A stretch of 64,000 bases of DNA. Source: Candidatus Sphingomonas colombiensis. Lineage in GTDB: Bacteria > Pseudomonadota > Alphaproteobacteria > Sphingomonadales > Sphingomonadaceae. Within the stretch, counting starts at the first letter, position 1; each line of letters starts with the position of its first letter. Below are positions 54,559 through 63,565 of this stretch, piece by piece. The DNA lies in assembly GCA_029202845.1 (NCBI GenBank), contig CP119315.1:813501-877500 (forward strand), read 5' to 3'. The notes under the pieces are model-generated. The model was not told where the DNA came from. It saw only the letters and a list, made by a program, of their open reading frames with translations, and searched no databases. The translations under genes were made by a program, and so were the position numbers.

Positions 54559-56808
54559 CTACTTCCCCTCCACCGTCGCGCGCGCCTGATCGAGCTGCGC
54601 GGCATAATCGCGCAACACCTTCGCGGTGCGCCGGGCATATTCGTTGGCGTCGTCGAACCGGCGCTCTTCGATCGCTTCGCGGACGCCGGGCAACGTCTTG
54701 GCGCCATAGCCGGTGAAACGGCCGGGGGCGTAGATCAGATGCTTGTACCACGGCCGCCCCGGCAGGCCGCGTTCATCGAGCAGGAGTTGATCGGCATCGC
54801 GAAGCTGTCCGGTCAGCCGATCGCGCCGCTGCTGCGTCAGCCCCGCGCCGCGCGCCGCGAGCGCTGTGTCGAAGCTCGTCGCGGATCGCTTGAGAGCGCC
54901 CACCGCCTCGTCCAGCATAGCGAAATCGAATTGCGGGGTCGGCGGCTCGGGCGTCACAGCGCCGACCGGCTTCAGCGGATCGCTCGCCAGCCGGAACGCG
55001 TCGTCGTGGATGAGCCGATCCCGCTTCATGTCCTCCGCCCGGCGGTCAGCCGCCAGCTTCTTCACCTCGACGAGATACGTCCCGACCGTATCGGCGAAAT
55101 CACCATAGCGCTGCACCGGCACGTCGGCGTCCGCGATGCGCAACACCATCCGGCCGACCAGCTTCGACAATGCCGCGCCATATTTCAGGCCCGGATCATC
55201 GAATGTCGTCATGTGATGGAAGCTGTCGTAGATCGAATGATAGACCCCGCCGGATTCATCCTCGCCACCAAAACCAAGATTAAGCGCGGGCAGTCCAAGA
55301 TGCTGGATATATGCAGAATAATCCGATCCTGACCCAAGTGGACCGATCGGCATATCGCCGCCATTCTCCGCCGCCGCCAGCGCCGCATCGCTCACATGGT
55401 CGGTCCGGTCGAACGCCGCCACGCGCTTTGCCGCCCGGCTGCGCGCCGCGACGGTCGCCCCGGTTTCAGGATCGATCACCTCCGCCGCCACCGCGTTCAC
55501 CAGATGCTGAAACGAATGGCTGCCTTCAGCACCGAGCACGCCACGCCCGTTACTGTCTGTATTGATGTAGATGACACCTTTCTTTTTCAGCTCGTCGGCA
55601 TGTTGTTCCGCCCATTCGGTCGAGCCGAGCAGCATCGGCTCCTCCGCATCCCAGCTCGCGTAAACGATCGTTCGCGCCGGGCGCCAACCCTGACGATAAA
55701 GCTCGCCCAGCGCCTTCGCCTCCGAAAGCATCGCGACATTGCCCGATAGCGGATCGGATGCGCCGAACACCCAGGCATCGTGGTGGTTGCCGCGGATCAC
55801 CCATTGATCGGGATAGCGCGCACCCTTCAGCGTCGCGATCACGTCATAGACCGGGGTCAGTTTCCAATCGGATTTTACCGCGAGATGAACGGAAACGCCG
55901 CCATTGCCGCCCATGTGATAGGTGATCGGCAATGCGCCCCGCCACGGCTCCGGCGCGACCGGGCCGCCAAGCCGCCCGAGCAGCTTCACCGCATCGCCAT
56001 AGGACATAGGCAGCACCGGGATTTTAAGGATCGCCGGCGCATCCTCGCGCTTCAATCGTTTGGCTTTGAGCGTCGCCCCGACGCCGGGCGTCAGCGGATC
56101 GCCGGGATAGAGCGGCATATCCGCGACTGATCCGCGCTGCACGCTCCCAGCAGGGCGCGCACCGCCAACAGGATAAGCGTCATTCGCGGCATAGCCATCA
56201 TTGGCCGGGTCCGAATAGATGATGCAGCCGATCGCGCCGTGATCCTGCGCCAGTTTCGGCTTCAACCCGCGCCAGCCGGTGCCATAACGCGCGATGACGA
56301 TCTTGCCCTTCACGTCGATCCCGCGCCGCGCGAGATCCTTATAATCCTCCGGCATCCCGTAATTGACGTAAACCAGATCGCCCGTGACATCGCCGTCCCC
56401 CTGAAAGGCGACATAGGGCGGCAGCGCGTTCGCGGTGTTGGCAGAGGTATCGTCGCCGGGGATCGGCGGTTCCTGCCCCCCGAGCACGATCCTTTCCGGC
56501 GCGACCATCTCCACCGTCGTGGAAATCGGCGTGGGATAGAGGACGTGGAACGTCTCGATATGCGCGTCCCAGCCCCATTGCTTGAATTTGGCAAGAGTCG
56601 ATTCGGCATTGGCCTTGTCGTGCGGCGAGCCGACATGGTTCGGCTGGGACGACATGTCCTTCAGCCACGCGAGTTGATCGGCTGAACTGATATGCTGATC
56701 GAAGGCCGCTTCCAGCGCCTTGCGATCGGTGGGCGCGGTCTGCGCCACGCCGGCAGCCGCCATCGCCGCGAGCGCGGCCCCCGCCAGAATCCGTCCAGCC
56801 GTGCGCAT
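54559..56808 (-). CDS. Exported M28-family peptidase, glutamate carboxypeptidase II-like
   Basis: 749 residues: a signal peptide (ending AGVAQT), a protease-associated domain (about 130-280, with KIVIARYGTGWRGLKPKLA), then the M28 two-zinc peptidase core. Core motifs are GNHHDAWVFGASDPLSG, YASWDAEEPMLLGSTEW (zinc-bridging and catalytic acids) and YHSIYDSFHHM. A transferrin-receptor-like dimerisation domain ends the protein. The order and length match human glutamate carboxypeptidase II and bacterial relatives that trim C-terminal acidic residues. GGGGGG precedes the ATG at 56808. It stands alone between the NsrR-like gene and the histidine kinase gene. Confidence 0.9.
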   Translation of the reverse strand: MRTAGRILAGAALAAMAAAGVAQTAPTDRKALEAAFDQHISSADQLAWLKDMSSQPNHVGSPHDKANAESTLAKFKQWGWDAHIETFHVLYPTPISTTVEMVAPERIVLGGQEPPIPGDDTSANTANALPPYVAFQGDGDVTGDLVYVNYGMPEDYKDLARRGIDVKGKIVIARYGTGWRGLKPKLAQDHGAIGCIIYSDPANDGYAANDAYPVGGARPAGSVQRGSVADMPLYPGDPLTPGVGATLKAKRLKREDAPAILKIPVLPMSYGDAVKLLGRLGGPVAPEPWRGALPITYHMGGNGGVSVHLAVKSDWKLTPVYDVIATLKGARYPDQWVIRGNHHDAWVFGASDPLSGNVAMLSEAKALGELYRQGWRPARTIVYASWDAEEPMLLGSTEWAEQHADELKKKGVIYINTDSNGRGVLGAEGSHSFQHLVNAVAAEVIDPETGATVAARSRAAKRVAAFDRTDHVSDAALAAAENGGDMPIGPLGSGSDYSAYIQHLGLPALNLGFGGEDESGGVYHSIYDSFHHMTTFDDPGLKYGAALSKLVGRMVLRIADADVPVQRYGDFADTVGTYLVEVKKLAADRRAEDMKRDRLIHDDAFRLASDPLKPVGAVTPEPPTPQFDFAMLDEAVGALKRSATSFDTALAARGAGLTQQRRDRLTGQLRDADQLLLDERGLPGRPWYKHLIYAPGRFTGYGAKTLPGVREAIEERRFDDANEYARRTAKVLRDYAAQLDQARATVEGK

Positions 56809-56880
56809 CGCATCCCCCCATTTTTCCCGTTTCGCCGAACATGGAGCGGTTTACCCGGTGAGTGCAAGGGGTTGTCCGCG

Positions 56881-58212
56881 CTACCCGTGATCCAGGCGCA
56901 GCCATATCCTGACGACCGCCCCGGAGCCTTCGGCGGCGATCTCCAGCCGGCCGCCCAGCAGCTCGGCGGTTTTCTCCACGATGCGCAGCCCCATGCCCGC
57001 GCCGTCGCTGCGCCGGTGATCCGCCCGCAGATAACGCGCCGCCCGCGCCTCCCCCGCGACGCGCAGGATACCAGGCCCATCATCCGCGACGGCGAAGCTC
57101 CCGTCGGGCGCGACACCCACCGCGATATGCGTGCCGACCGGCGTATGCCGCACGGCATTGCCGATAAGGTTGGAGAGGATGGAGAACAGGCAATCGGCAT
57201 TGGCGCGCACCCACACCGGGGTGTCCGGCCCGGAAAATTCGATCGTGCGACGCGAGGTGATAACCTGCGCCGACAGATCCGCCGCCATCTCGCGGATCGT
57301 TTCGACTAGATCGAGCCGCGTCATCGCCGGGCGCATACCATCGAGCGAGGCGAGCGCGGTCAATTGCCGCAGGATATGGGACTGGCGATCCACCGCCTTC
57401 AACAGATCCTCGCGCTCCGGCGATGCGGGGAGGCATTCGCATTTGACCCGCAACAACGCGATCGGCGTGCGCAATTCATGCGCCACCGCACCGGCGAATT
57501 GCGTTTGCATACGATAACCGTCCTCCACCCGATCGAGCGCCGCATTGGCCGCGTCCACCAGTTGCAACACCTCATCGGGCAGATGCTGGCGGTTGATCCG
57601 CCGGGCAAGCGCATCCGGGCCGATCGATGCCGCCTCGCGCGCCGCGCGCCGCAACCCGGACATCGTGACCACGATCGTCGTGAGGTTGATCGCGAGCATC
57701 AGCGCGAGCGCCGCGATGGTCAGCGCGCCGAATTGCGCCGCAATGTCCCGCGCGGCCTGATCGACCGCCGCATTCGCGGTCCAGCGATCGCGATAGACCA
57801 TGACCAGCGCGCGTTGCGGCCCCGATTTCACGACGCGCGTGGCATAAGCGATCGGCCCGGATTCGACGCGCCGATCGGCGAATGGAACCCCGCCGATCCG
57901 CGCGATCGCTTCCTGCCCGCTGTGTGACGCGGCAATGACGTGGCGCTCCTGATCGATCACCACGAAGCCATCGCTTGGATCGCTCGCGATCAGCGCGGTG
58001 ACGAGATAGGGATCGACCACCAGTTCCCAACGGCCATCGGCGTAGCGCACACCGCTGACGATGCCATCCAAATCCGCCTCTACCTGCGTCGCTACGGTGC
58101 GGTCGGCCAGCCCCATGATCGAATATGATGCGAGCAGCGGCAGCGTCAGGCCGAGCAACAGCATCGTCAGCAGCGACCCCAGCGTCAGCCGTCCCAGCAG
58201 CGATGATGGCAA
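56881..58212 (-). CDS. Sensor histidine kinase
   Basis: 443 residues. One membrane helix at the N-terminus and one near 160-185 enclose a periplasmic sensor domain of about 130 residues. The cytoplasmic part has the phospho-acceptor box AVAHELRTPIALLRVK, the N box NLIGNAVRH, and the G boxes DDGPGI and GAGMGLRIVEKTAELLGG. The longest start is TTG at 58212 without a clear ribosome site, so the exact start is uncertain. It is divergent from an OmpR-type response regulator, its likely partner. Confidence 0.88.
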   Translation of the reverse strand: MPSSLLGRLTLGSLLTMLLLGLTLPLLASYSIMGLADRTVATQVEADLDGIVSGVRYADGRWELVVDPYLVTALIASDPSDGFVVIDQERHVIAASHSGQEAIARIGGVPFADRRVESGPIAYATRVVKSGPQRALVMVYRDRWTANAAVDQAARDIAAQFGALTIAALALMLAINLTTIVVTMSGLRRAAREAASIGPDALARRINRQHLPDEVLQLVDAANAALDRVEDGYRMQTQFAGAVAHELRTPIALLRVKCECLPASPEREDLLKAVDRQSHILRQLTALASLDGMRPAMTRLDLVETIREMAADLSAQVITSRRTIEFSGPDTPVWVRANADCLFSILSNLIGNAVRHTPVGTHIAVGVAPDGSFAVADDGPGILRVAGEARAARYLRADHRRSDGAGMGLRIVEKTAELLGGRLEIAAEGSGAVVRIWLRLDHG

Positions 58213-58423
58213 TATCGATCGCCGATCAGTCAGATAAGGGGGTGAAGCGTGAGGAAGTATCGTAATGCTTTCCTTCGGCCTGAGTAGGGTTTACACTTGA
58301 CTAGCGAGATTTCCCCTTGCGGGAAATCGCCAGCATCAGAAGTTTTACGCTTTGATCTGCTAGTTTTCGGAAGGCACGTCGAATCTGTACAAAACGCCGG
58401 CTCGGGCGACGGGACGGAAATAT

Positions 58424-59092
58424 ATGCGGCTGCTGCTCGTCGATGACGATGACGAATTTGCCGGGGCGCTTCAGGCCGCGCTCGCGCAGCGTGATATCGC
58501 CGTCGAGATTGCGTGCAACGCGGCCGATGCGACCTACCTTCTCTCCACCACTTTGTTTGCCGCGATCATCCTCGATCTTGGTTTGCCGGACGAGGAGGGG
58601 ACAATGCTCGTCCGCCGCTGGCGTGCCGCGGGGCATAGCGAGCCGATCCTCGTGGTAAGCGGGCATGACGAGGTGGCGAAGCGCGTATCCGCATTGCGCG
58701 CCGGCGCCGACGACTATCTGGTCAAACCGTTTTTCGTCGACGAACTGCACGCGCGCATCGATGCCATCGTGCGCCGCCGCGATGGCTTTCCCGACCCGTC
58801 GATCCACGCCGGGGCGCTGGTCTTCGATACAATGTCACGGCAATTGTCGATCGACGGCGCACCCATCGAGCTTTCCTCGCGCGAGGCGGATATCGTGGAA
58901 ATCCTGATCCGTCGCAGCAACCGGGCGACCCCGCGCCGGCTACTGGAGGATCAGTTGTTTGGATCGGGCGATGGCGTCACGTCCAACGCTCTCGAAGTCT
59001 ATGTCTATCGTTTGCGGCGCAAGATCGAGGCGCCGGGTGGCGTATCGATCCGCACGTTACGCGGGATCGGATACATGCTGGTCGCCAATTGA
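58424..59092 (+). CDS. OmpR-family response regulator
   Basis: 222 residues. The receiver domain has the acidic pocket DDDD at 7-10, the phosphorylated D51 (IILDLGLPDEEG) and the conserved lysine in DDYLVKPF. A C-terminal winged helix has the VTSNALEVYVYRLRRKI recognition helix and RTLRGIGYML wing. It is divergent from the histidine kinase gene across 211 bp, which should hold both promoters. It ends 3 bp before the end of the convergent LuxR-type gene. Confidence 0.9.
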   Translation: MRLLLVDDDDEFAGALQAALAQRDIAVEIACNAADATYLLSTTLFAAIILDLGLPDEEGTMLVRRWRAAGHSEPILVVSGHDEVAKRVSALRAGADDYLVKPFFVDELHARIDAIVRRRDGFPDPSIHAGALVFDTMSRQLSIDGAPIELSSREADIVEILIRRSNRATPRRLLEDQLFGSGDGVTSNALEVYVYRLRRKIEAPGGVSIRTLRGIGYMLVAN

Positions 59093-59095
59093 CCG

Positions 59096-59407
59096 TCAGA
59101 GAAGCAGGATCGCTTCGGCGCCGGCACGTTGGCCGCCTAGGAACACGGACGGAAATGCTTCCCCTTCCTCCTCGCGCCCCGGTGCATCGAGCAGACCGCT
59201 GGCGATCGCCCGTGTGACGAGATGGGTGCGATTGCGCGCGCGCATCTTCAGGCGCGCATTGTCGATGTGACGCTCCACCGTCCGAGGAGCAATGGCGATA
59301 CGCAACGCAATCTCTTTGGCGGATAGGCCCCCGGCGACGAGCGCCAGCACCTCAAGCTCGCGAGCGGTAAGACAAACGCCAAGCGCTTGATCACTAAGTA
59401 AGGACAT
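59096..59407 (-). CDS. Stand-alone LuxR/GerE-type HTH protein
   Basis: 103 residues that consist almost only of a LuxR-type DNA-binding domain: LTARELEVLALVAGGLSAKE, then IALRIAIAPRTVERHIDNAR and LKMRARNRTHLVTRAI. It has no receiver or ligand domain. GGAGGTG precedes the ATG, a very strong ribosome site. It is divergent from the Crp/Fnr gene that is coupled to the amyloid-type outer-membrane gene. It may be a small regulator of this locus. Confidence 0.85.
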   Translation of the reverse strand: MSLLSDQALGVCLTARELEVLALVAGGLSAKEIALRIAIAPRTVERHIDNARLKMRARNRTHLVTRAIASGLLDAPGREEEGEAFPSVFLGGQRAGAEAILLL

Positions 59408-59622
59408 CGGGCACCTCCTGTTCGGTACTCAAACCGCGGGTCGAGGCGCGTGCGCCCTGCTGTCCTTCGCATCTCGACTCACCGGAAAGTGATAGCACCG
59501 CAAGCTGACAGGAAGATTACTATCCGCGCGCGCTGCGCAATTTTACTTAGCGTTTCCGCGAATGGCCTTTCCGTCCGCACGGTTCCACCTTGGGCGCGGC
59601 TGCTGAAGGTGGGGCCACGCAA

Positions 59623-60255
59623 ATGGCGACGACGCATCCATCCGGCCGCCGAAGGATTCTCCCAAAGGACGCGGTGCTTTACGCCCCCGGCGATCTCACC
59701 CGCAATCTGCATCGGATCGAGGAAGGCGTGGTTCGCTTGTGCCTGTACCTCGCCGACGGCCAGCGCGTGATCGTCGGCTTCGCCTTTCCCGGCGACGTGA
59801 TCGGCCTCAGCGAGGATCAACAGGTGCTGACGGCGGAGGCCGCGACATCGGTGATGGTTTTCGAATGGGGGATCGAGCCGCGCGAGGAAACGGAGCAGCG
59901 GATCAAGCTGCTGTCGCTCGCGTTGCATCAGGCCTATCTCGTACTGGCGGTTCGTTCGCGGCGCCATGCGCGGGCGCGTGTCGCCGCCTTTTTCCTCGAT
60001 CTCACCGGGCGCGGGCTGGGCACCGAATTCCGCCTTCCATTGCCACTCGCCGATCTCGCCGATCATCTCGGGCTGACGCTCCATACGATCAGCCGCACCC
60101 TCACCGAGTTTCGGCGGCGCGGCCTGCTGCGTCAGGCACGCGGGCGGGTTTTCACCATCACCCAGTCCGATCGGCTGCGCGAAATCGCCAACGAAGGCCA
60201 GGTATTCCCTTCGGAATCCCACCTGCCGGCTTTCTCTCCAGGGATGATCCACTGA
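59623..60255 (+). CDS. Crp/Fnr-family transcriptional regulator
   Basis: 210 residues: a cyclic-nucleotide-binding-like beta-roll (DAVLYAPGDLTRNLHRIEEG, then GQRVIVGFAFPGDVIG), a long dimerisation helix and a Crp-type HTH (LADLADHLGLTLHTISRTLTEFRR). The N-terminal four-cysteine cluster of FNR is absent, so it is not an oxygen-sensing FNR. The ATG at 59623 follows GAAGGTGGGG; a TTG at 59590 is the alternative. Its stop codon overlaps the start of the outer-membrane gene (TGATG), which ties the regulator to the amyloid-type locus. Confidence 0.88.
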   Translation: MATTHPSGRRRILPKDAVLYAPGDLTRNLHRIEEGVVRLCLYLADGQRVIVGFAFPGDVIGLSEDQQVLTAEAATSVMVFEWGIEPREETEQRIKLLSLALHQAYLVLAVRSRRHARARVAAFFLDLTGRGLGTEFRLPLPLADLADHLGLTLHTISRTLTEFRRRGLLRQARGRVFTITQSDRLREIANEGQVFPSESHLPAFSPGMIH

Positions 60256-61730
60256 TGCGTAACACAGCGACCCGCTGGCTCTGCGCCGGCAGCCTGATTG
60301 CTCTTCCTGCCACTGCATGGGCAGCCGATGATCCGGCGCCGCCCGCGACATCCCCGGTGACGGAACCAACACCGGCACCCGCAACAGCACCAACGCTGGC
60401 AGCGACACCGACAACCGCAACGGCAGCGACACCGGCAGCGGCGCCAACGCCAGCACCGGCAACCACAACGGCACCAGCGCTGGCAGCGACACCAGCACCG
60501 GCAACCACAACGGCGCTGGCAGCGGCACCCGCGACCGCGACCGCGACCGCGGCCATACCCGCATCACCATCGATCGAGCAGCAACTCGCCGATCTCGCCG
60601 CCAAAGTGGCCGCGCAACAGGCGCAAATCGACGCGCAGCAAAAACAGATCGCCGCCGACCGGGACGAGATCGCCGCGTTGCGCACCCAGACCGCCGCCGA
60701 TCTCGCCGCCGCGCGTGCTACCGGCGTCGGGCCGCAGGCCGGCCCGCCTGCGACGCAAACCGTCCCCGCGCCGCAAGGCACCGTGGGGGACGCGCAGGCG
60801 GCAAAGCCCGATATCGCCGATAAAACGCAGGCTGTGCCGCAGGGGCAGGGCGTGCTGACCCCGGCAGGGAAGACGACCGTGCAAGCCTCGCTCACCTATA
60901 TCCGCTCGGCCAATAATCGGCTGGTCTTCGCCGGAATCGAGCTGGTGCCGGGGCTTCAGATCGGCTCGATCCAGGCTTCCACCGCCGATCGCAACACGAC
61001 GGTCGACGCGCTGACGATCTGGCACGGCTTCACCAGCCGGCTCGAAGGCGAGCTGATGATTCCGGCGATGATCCGCACCGATAGCATCCACCTGGCGCAG
61101 GTGCGCGATGGCACCGTGACCGAGGGATATGATCTCCACCAAAGCGCGATCGGCGATATCGAAGGTGCGCTGCGCTGGCAGATCAACGCCCCGCTCAACC
61201 CCGAGGCCCCGATCTTCATCGCCGGGGTGCGCGTGAAGAGCGATACCGGGATCAGCCCGTTCTCGATCGCATATGATGAATTCGGCATCGCGCACGGGCT
61301 GGCGACAGGATCGGGCTTCTGGGGAGTCCAGCCGGGGGTCACGATGCTGCTGCCGACCGATCCGGCGGTGATCTATGGCGGCGTCTCATACCTTTATCAG
61401 TTCGCGCGCGACATCAATCGCAACGTCGCCGGCACGTTGATCGGCCATGTTCGGCCCGGTGGCGCGATCTCCGCCAATATTGGCTTCGGCTTCGCGATCA
61501 ATCCGCGCTTTTCATTCTCGCTCGGCTACAGCCACACCTATATCCTGCCGACGCGAACCGAATTGAGCGGCAGTTTCCAGGATTCATCGACGTTGCAGGT
61601 CGGGACGCTCGATCTCGGCATGTCCTATCGCGTCAATCAGCGCCAATCGGTTACGCTCGCCTTCCAGTTCGGCGTGACGCAGGATGCGCCCGGCGTATCG
61701 ATGACGCTGCGCCTGCCATTTACGTTCTAG
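60255..61730 (+). CDS. Fap-like coiled-coil / beta-barrel outer-membrane protein
   Basis: 491 residues. A signal peptide (ending TAWAAD) is followed by a Thr/Ala/Pro-rich linker of about 80 residues, a coiled coil (roughly 108-155, SIEQQLADLAAKVAAQQAQI onward), a second linker, and a C-terminal beta-barrel of about 270 residues that ends in LRLPFTF. This order is that of FapF, the trimeric pore that exports Pseudomonas functional amyloid subunits. The convergent genes encode a C39 peptidase and amyloid-like proteins, as expected for a Fap locus. The ATG overlaps the Crp-type gene stop. The linker is encoded by imperfect 42-bp repeats. Confidence 0.78.
   Translation: MRNTATRWLCAGSLIALPATAWAADDPAPPATSPVTEPTPAPATAPTLAATPTTATAATPAAAPTPAPATTTAPALAATPAPATTTALAAAPATATATAAIPASPSIEQQLADLAAKVAAQQAQIDAQQKQIAADRDEIAALRTQTAADLAAARATGVGPQAGPPATQTVPAPQGTVGDAQAAKPDIADKTQAVPQGQGVLTPAGKTTVQASLTYIRSANNRLVFAGIELVPGLQIGSIQASTADRNTTVDALTIWHGFTSRLEGELMIPAMIRTDSIHLAQVRDGTVTEGYDLHQSAIGDIEGALRWQINAPLNPEAPIFIAGVRVKSDTGISPFSIAYDEFGIAHGLATGSGFWGVQPGVTMLLPTDPAVIYGGVSYLYQFARDINRNVAGTLIGHVRPGGAISANIGFGFAINPRFSFSLGYSHTYILPTRTELSGSFQDSSTLQVGTLDLGMSYRVNQRQSVTLAFQFGVTQDAPGVSMTLRLPFTF
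60360..60560 (+). repeat. Imperfect repeats encoding a Thr/Ala/Pro linker
   Basis: A 42-bp unit at 60451-60492 is repeated from 60493, with 22 identical bases and then a 6-bp deletion. Shorter related words (ACACCGGCA, GGCAGCGAC) continue on both sides. The tract is prone to length change without breaking the frame. Confidence 0.7.
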
Positions 61731-61758
61731 GATTTATCCGCGCGCCGCTTCGCGCAAT

Positions 61759-62394
61759 TCAATGCGAAAAGGTTGCGATCTCGTGGCCCAGCCCGAGGTT
61801 CAGCGCACCGGCGTGAAGCGCCGCAGCGAAAGCGGTATAATTGCCCAGCGTAACGGTGGCGTTGGTCTGCTGCACCGCGTTCAGATTTGCCATCGCATTG
61901 ATGAGTACGTTTTGCAGCGCGCCATTGGCATTCTGGATCAACGCGGTTTGGCCGGCATTGGCGAAATAGACCTGACTGCCTGAAATGGTCTGCGGAATCG
62001 CGATACCACCCGCTCCGCCGGTTGCCGATGTCATATCGGCCAGCGTCAACTGGCTGCCGACGATCGTCTGCGTCGTCGCGCCGTTCGCGGACCAGTTGAC
62101 CACCGTCTGCAACGCGAGTTGACCGTTGAGATAGGTCTGCACGTCCGCGCCGAACGTGATGTTCATGCCGCCCCAATCGAACCCACCATGCGCTTCAGCC
62201 ATCTCGCTGTCGCTCAGCACGGTCATGTGCGCGAAAGCGGATGGGGCGACCTCCTGTCCGACGATGCCGGCTGCGGCCGGTGCAATCTCATCCGGATCAA
62301 GCTCATCAGCGTTGGCGGGTGCGATCGCGTCCACCGTCATCGCCGCCGCGATCAGCACGTAAAACGCGGCTCGAGGCGCAACCTTACGGGTCAT
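61759..62394 (-). CDS. Exported amyloid-like protein with a double-glycine motif, last gene of the minus-strand operon
   Basis: 211 residues. A signal peptide (ending APANA) is followed by a linker and a leader-like motif L60-S-D-S-E-M-A-E-A-H-G-G71. After it comes an Asn/Gln/Thr/Ala-rich mature part with patterns such as ALIQNANGALQNVLINAMA and VQQTNATVTLGN, which resemble amyloid subunit repeats. GTAGGAGG precedes the ATG, and the ATG overlaps the C39 peptidase stop (ATGA). The motif has the same 12-residue spacing as in the protein at 63164-63535. It is probably cleaved by the C39 peptidase in the periplasm and exported to the surface. FapE-like or minor fibre subunit are possible identities. 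Confidence 0.75.
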   Translation of the reverse strand: MTRKVAPRAAFYVLIAAAMTVDAIAPANADELDPDEIAPAAAGIVGQEVAPSAFAHMTVLSDSEMAEAHGGFDWGGMNITFGADVQTYLNGQLALQTVVNWSANGATTQTIVGSQLTLADMTSATGGAGGIAIPQTISGSQVYFANAGQTALIQNANGALQNVLINAMANLNAVQQTNATVTLGNYTAFAAALHAGALNLGLGHEIATFSH

Positions 62395-63161
62395 GGGATG
62401 CCTCCTACGCGAATGTTGGGCAGGATCTGCTGCTGGATCTGATAGATTGGCGGCAGATTGTCGGTTGTCGTGGTGATCGTGCGAACGCCCTGAAAGATTC
62501 GAGTGGGCGAGGTCGACCATGGATCCCAATCGCGCGCGAGGTTGAACGCGCCGTCCATGCCTTGCGGGGAATCGGTGACGATCAGCGCGATGCCGCTCCA
62601 CATCTTCTCGAATTCGGCGTCGGAAACCTTGATCAGCCCGCGCGCCGGATCGCCGATCAGTACGCGCCCGTCGCGCGCGCCCTTGATCACCACGAAATGC
62701 GTGTAGCCGCGCACATTGATCAGCGCGATCATCGGCTTGCCGAGCGCGCGCATGTCCTCAATCCCCAATCGATAGCCCTGCGCCGCAAAGCCCCGCGCGA
62801 CGAGATAGTTCTTCATGTCGAGCAGCGAAAAGCCCTTCTGGCGGATTTTGGCCTGATCCCCCTTGTCGTACATCGCCTTGAACGGGGCGGTCTCATCCGT
62901 GGGCACGCCATATTGATAGGTGAGCAGCGTCGCGACTGCGGCCGAACCGCAACTGAAATCAAACCGCTGGCGCACGATTGTGCGGAAGGGGATTTCCGCC
63001 CAGCTTCGCACCCGCACCGTATACCCCGGCTCGCGTCCCGGAGCACCGACCGGCATCTGCGCCAGCGGCCGCGTCTGCGCCACACAAGGCGACGCGACGA
63101 GACTGGAAAGGGTTAACGCGGCCGCCACCCCGCATCGCCGTGCGGCAAGCCACCACGCCAT
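62391..63161 (-). CDS. Exported C39-family peptidase (FapD-like)
   Basis: 256 residues. A signal peptide (ending SPCVAQ) is followed by a C39 papain-like domain with oxyanion Q65, nucleophile C71 (RQRFDFSCGSAA), H155 (GYTHFVVIKG) and D171 (IGDPARG); all catalytic residues are present. C39 enzymes cut after double-glycine leaders, usually inside ABC exporters. Here the peptidase is a stand-alone periplasmic protein, as in Fap loci. GGGGAA precedes the ATG at 63161. It lies between two genes whose products carry a G-G leader-like motif and overlaps the downstream one by ATGA. Confidence 0.88.
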   Translation of the reverse strand: MAWWLAARRCGVAAALTLSSLVASPCVAQTRPLAQMPVGAPGREPGYTVRVRSWAEIPFRTIVRQRFDFSCGSAAVATLLTYQYGVPTDETAPFKAMYDKGDQAKIRQKGFSLLDMKNYLVARGFAAQGYRLGIEDMRALGKPMIALINVRGYTHFVVIKGARDGRVLIGDPARGLIKVSDAEFEKMWSGIALIVTDSPQGMDGAFNLARDWDPWSTSPTRIFQGVRTITTTTDNLPPIYQIQQQILPNIRVGGIP

Positions 63162-63163
63162 GA

Positions 63164-63535
63164 TCAATTCCCCAGATTGACGGTAAGATTCATCGCGCTC
63201 TGCAGGTTTGCCTGCGCGCCGGAATTGATCACGACATTGCCCATGCCGTTGAAGTTGGCGAAGGCGTTGTCCGAAAGGGAGATGGCGCCCGCGACATAAT
63301 TGCCCGCGATGGTGTTGCCGGTGAGGCTGCTTTGCAGCGCCTGGTTGCCGATCACGATCGCCTGTCCGCCGCGTTCCTCGCTGAGCGCCGCGTCGTCGAG
63401 CGCGGCGGGATGCGCCGCTGGTGGCGTTGCTGCTGCGGGCGCGGCCGTTTGTGCCAGAGCCGCCGGAGCGGTGAACGACGCGAGGGCGGCGGCCACGCCG
63501 ATCGCGATACGGCGCCTGAAGGAAGAGATCGACAT
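63164..63535 (-). CDS. Small exported amyloid-like protein with a double-glycine motif
   Basis: 123 residues: a signal peptide (ending AALAQ), an Ala/Pro linker, then L46-D-D-A-A-L-S-E-E-R-G-G57, and a mature part of about 66 residues with an amyloid-type pattern (NQALQSSLTGNTIAGN, then GMGNVVINSGAQANLQSAMN). AAGGAG precedes the ATG at 63535. Cleavage after the G-G by the C39 peptidase encoded just downstream (the stop is 2 bp before that start) is the obvious inference. The mature part fits a nucleator or minor subunit such as FapB. A strong hairpin separates it from the upstream repeat gene. Confidence 0.75.
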   Translation of the reverse strand: MSISSFRRRIAIGVAAALASFTAPAALAQTAAPAAATPPAAHPAALDDAALSEERGGQAIVIGNQALQSSLTGNTIAGNYVAGAISLSDNAFANFNGMGNVVINSGAQANLQSAMNLTVNLGN

Positions 63536-63565
63536 CGTGCGTCTCCTTGCGTCCGCGCTTGCAAC

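Noticed and set aside
60255..61730. Assignment as a generic phenol-degradation outer-membrane transporter
   Set aside because: The barrel could match that broad family, but the signal peptide, linker and coiled-coil order and the adjacent C39 peptidase fit FapF better. The alternative is kept only as a refuting test.
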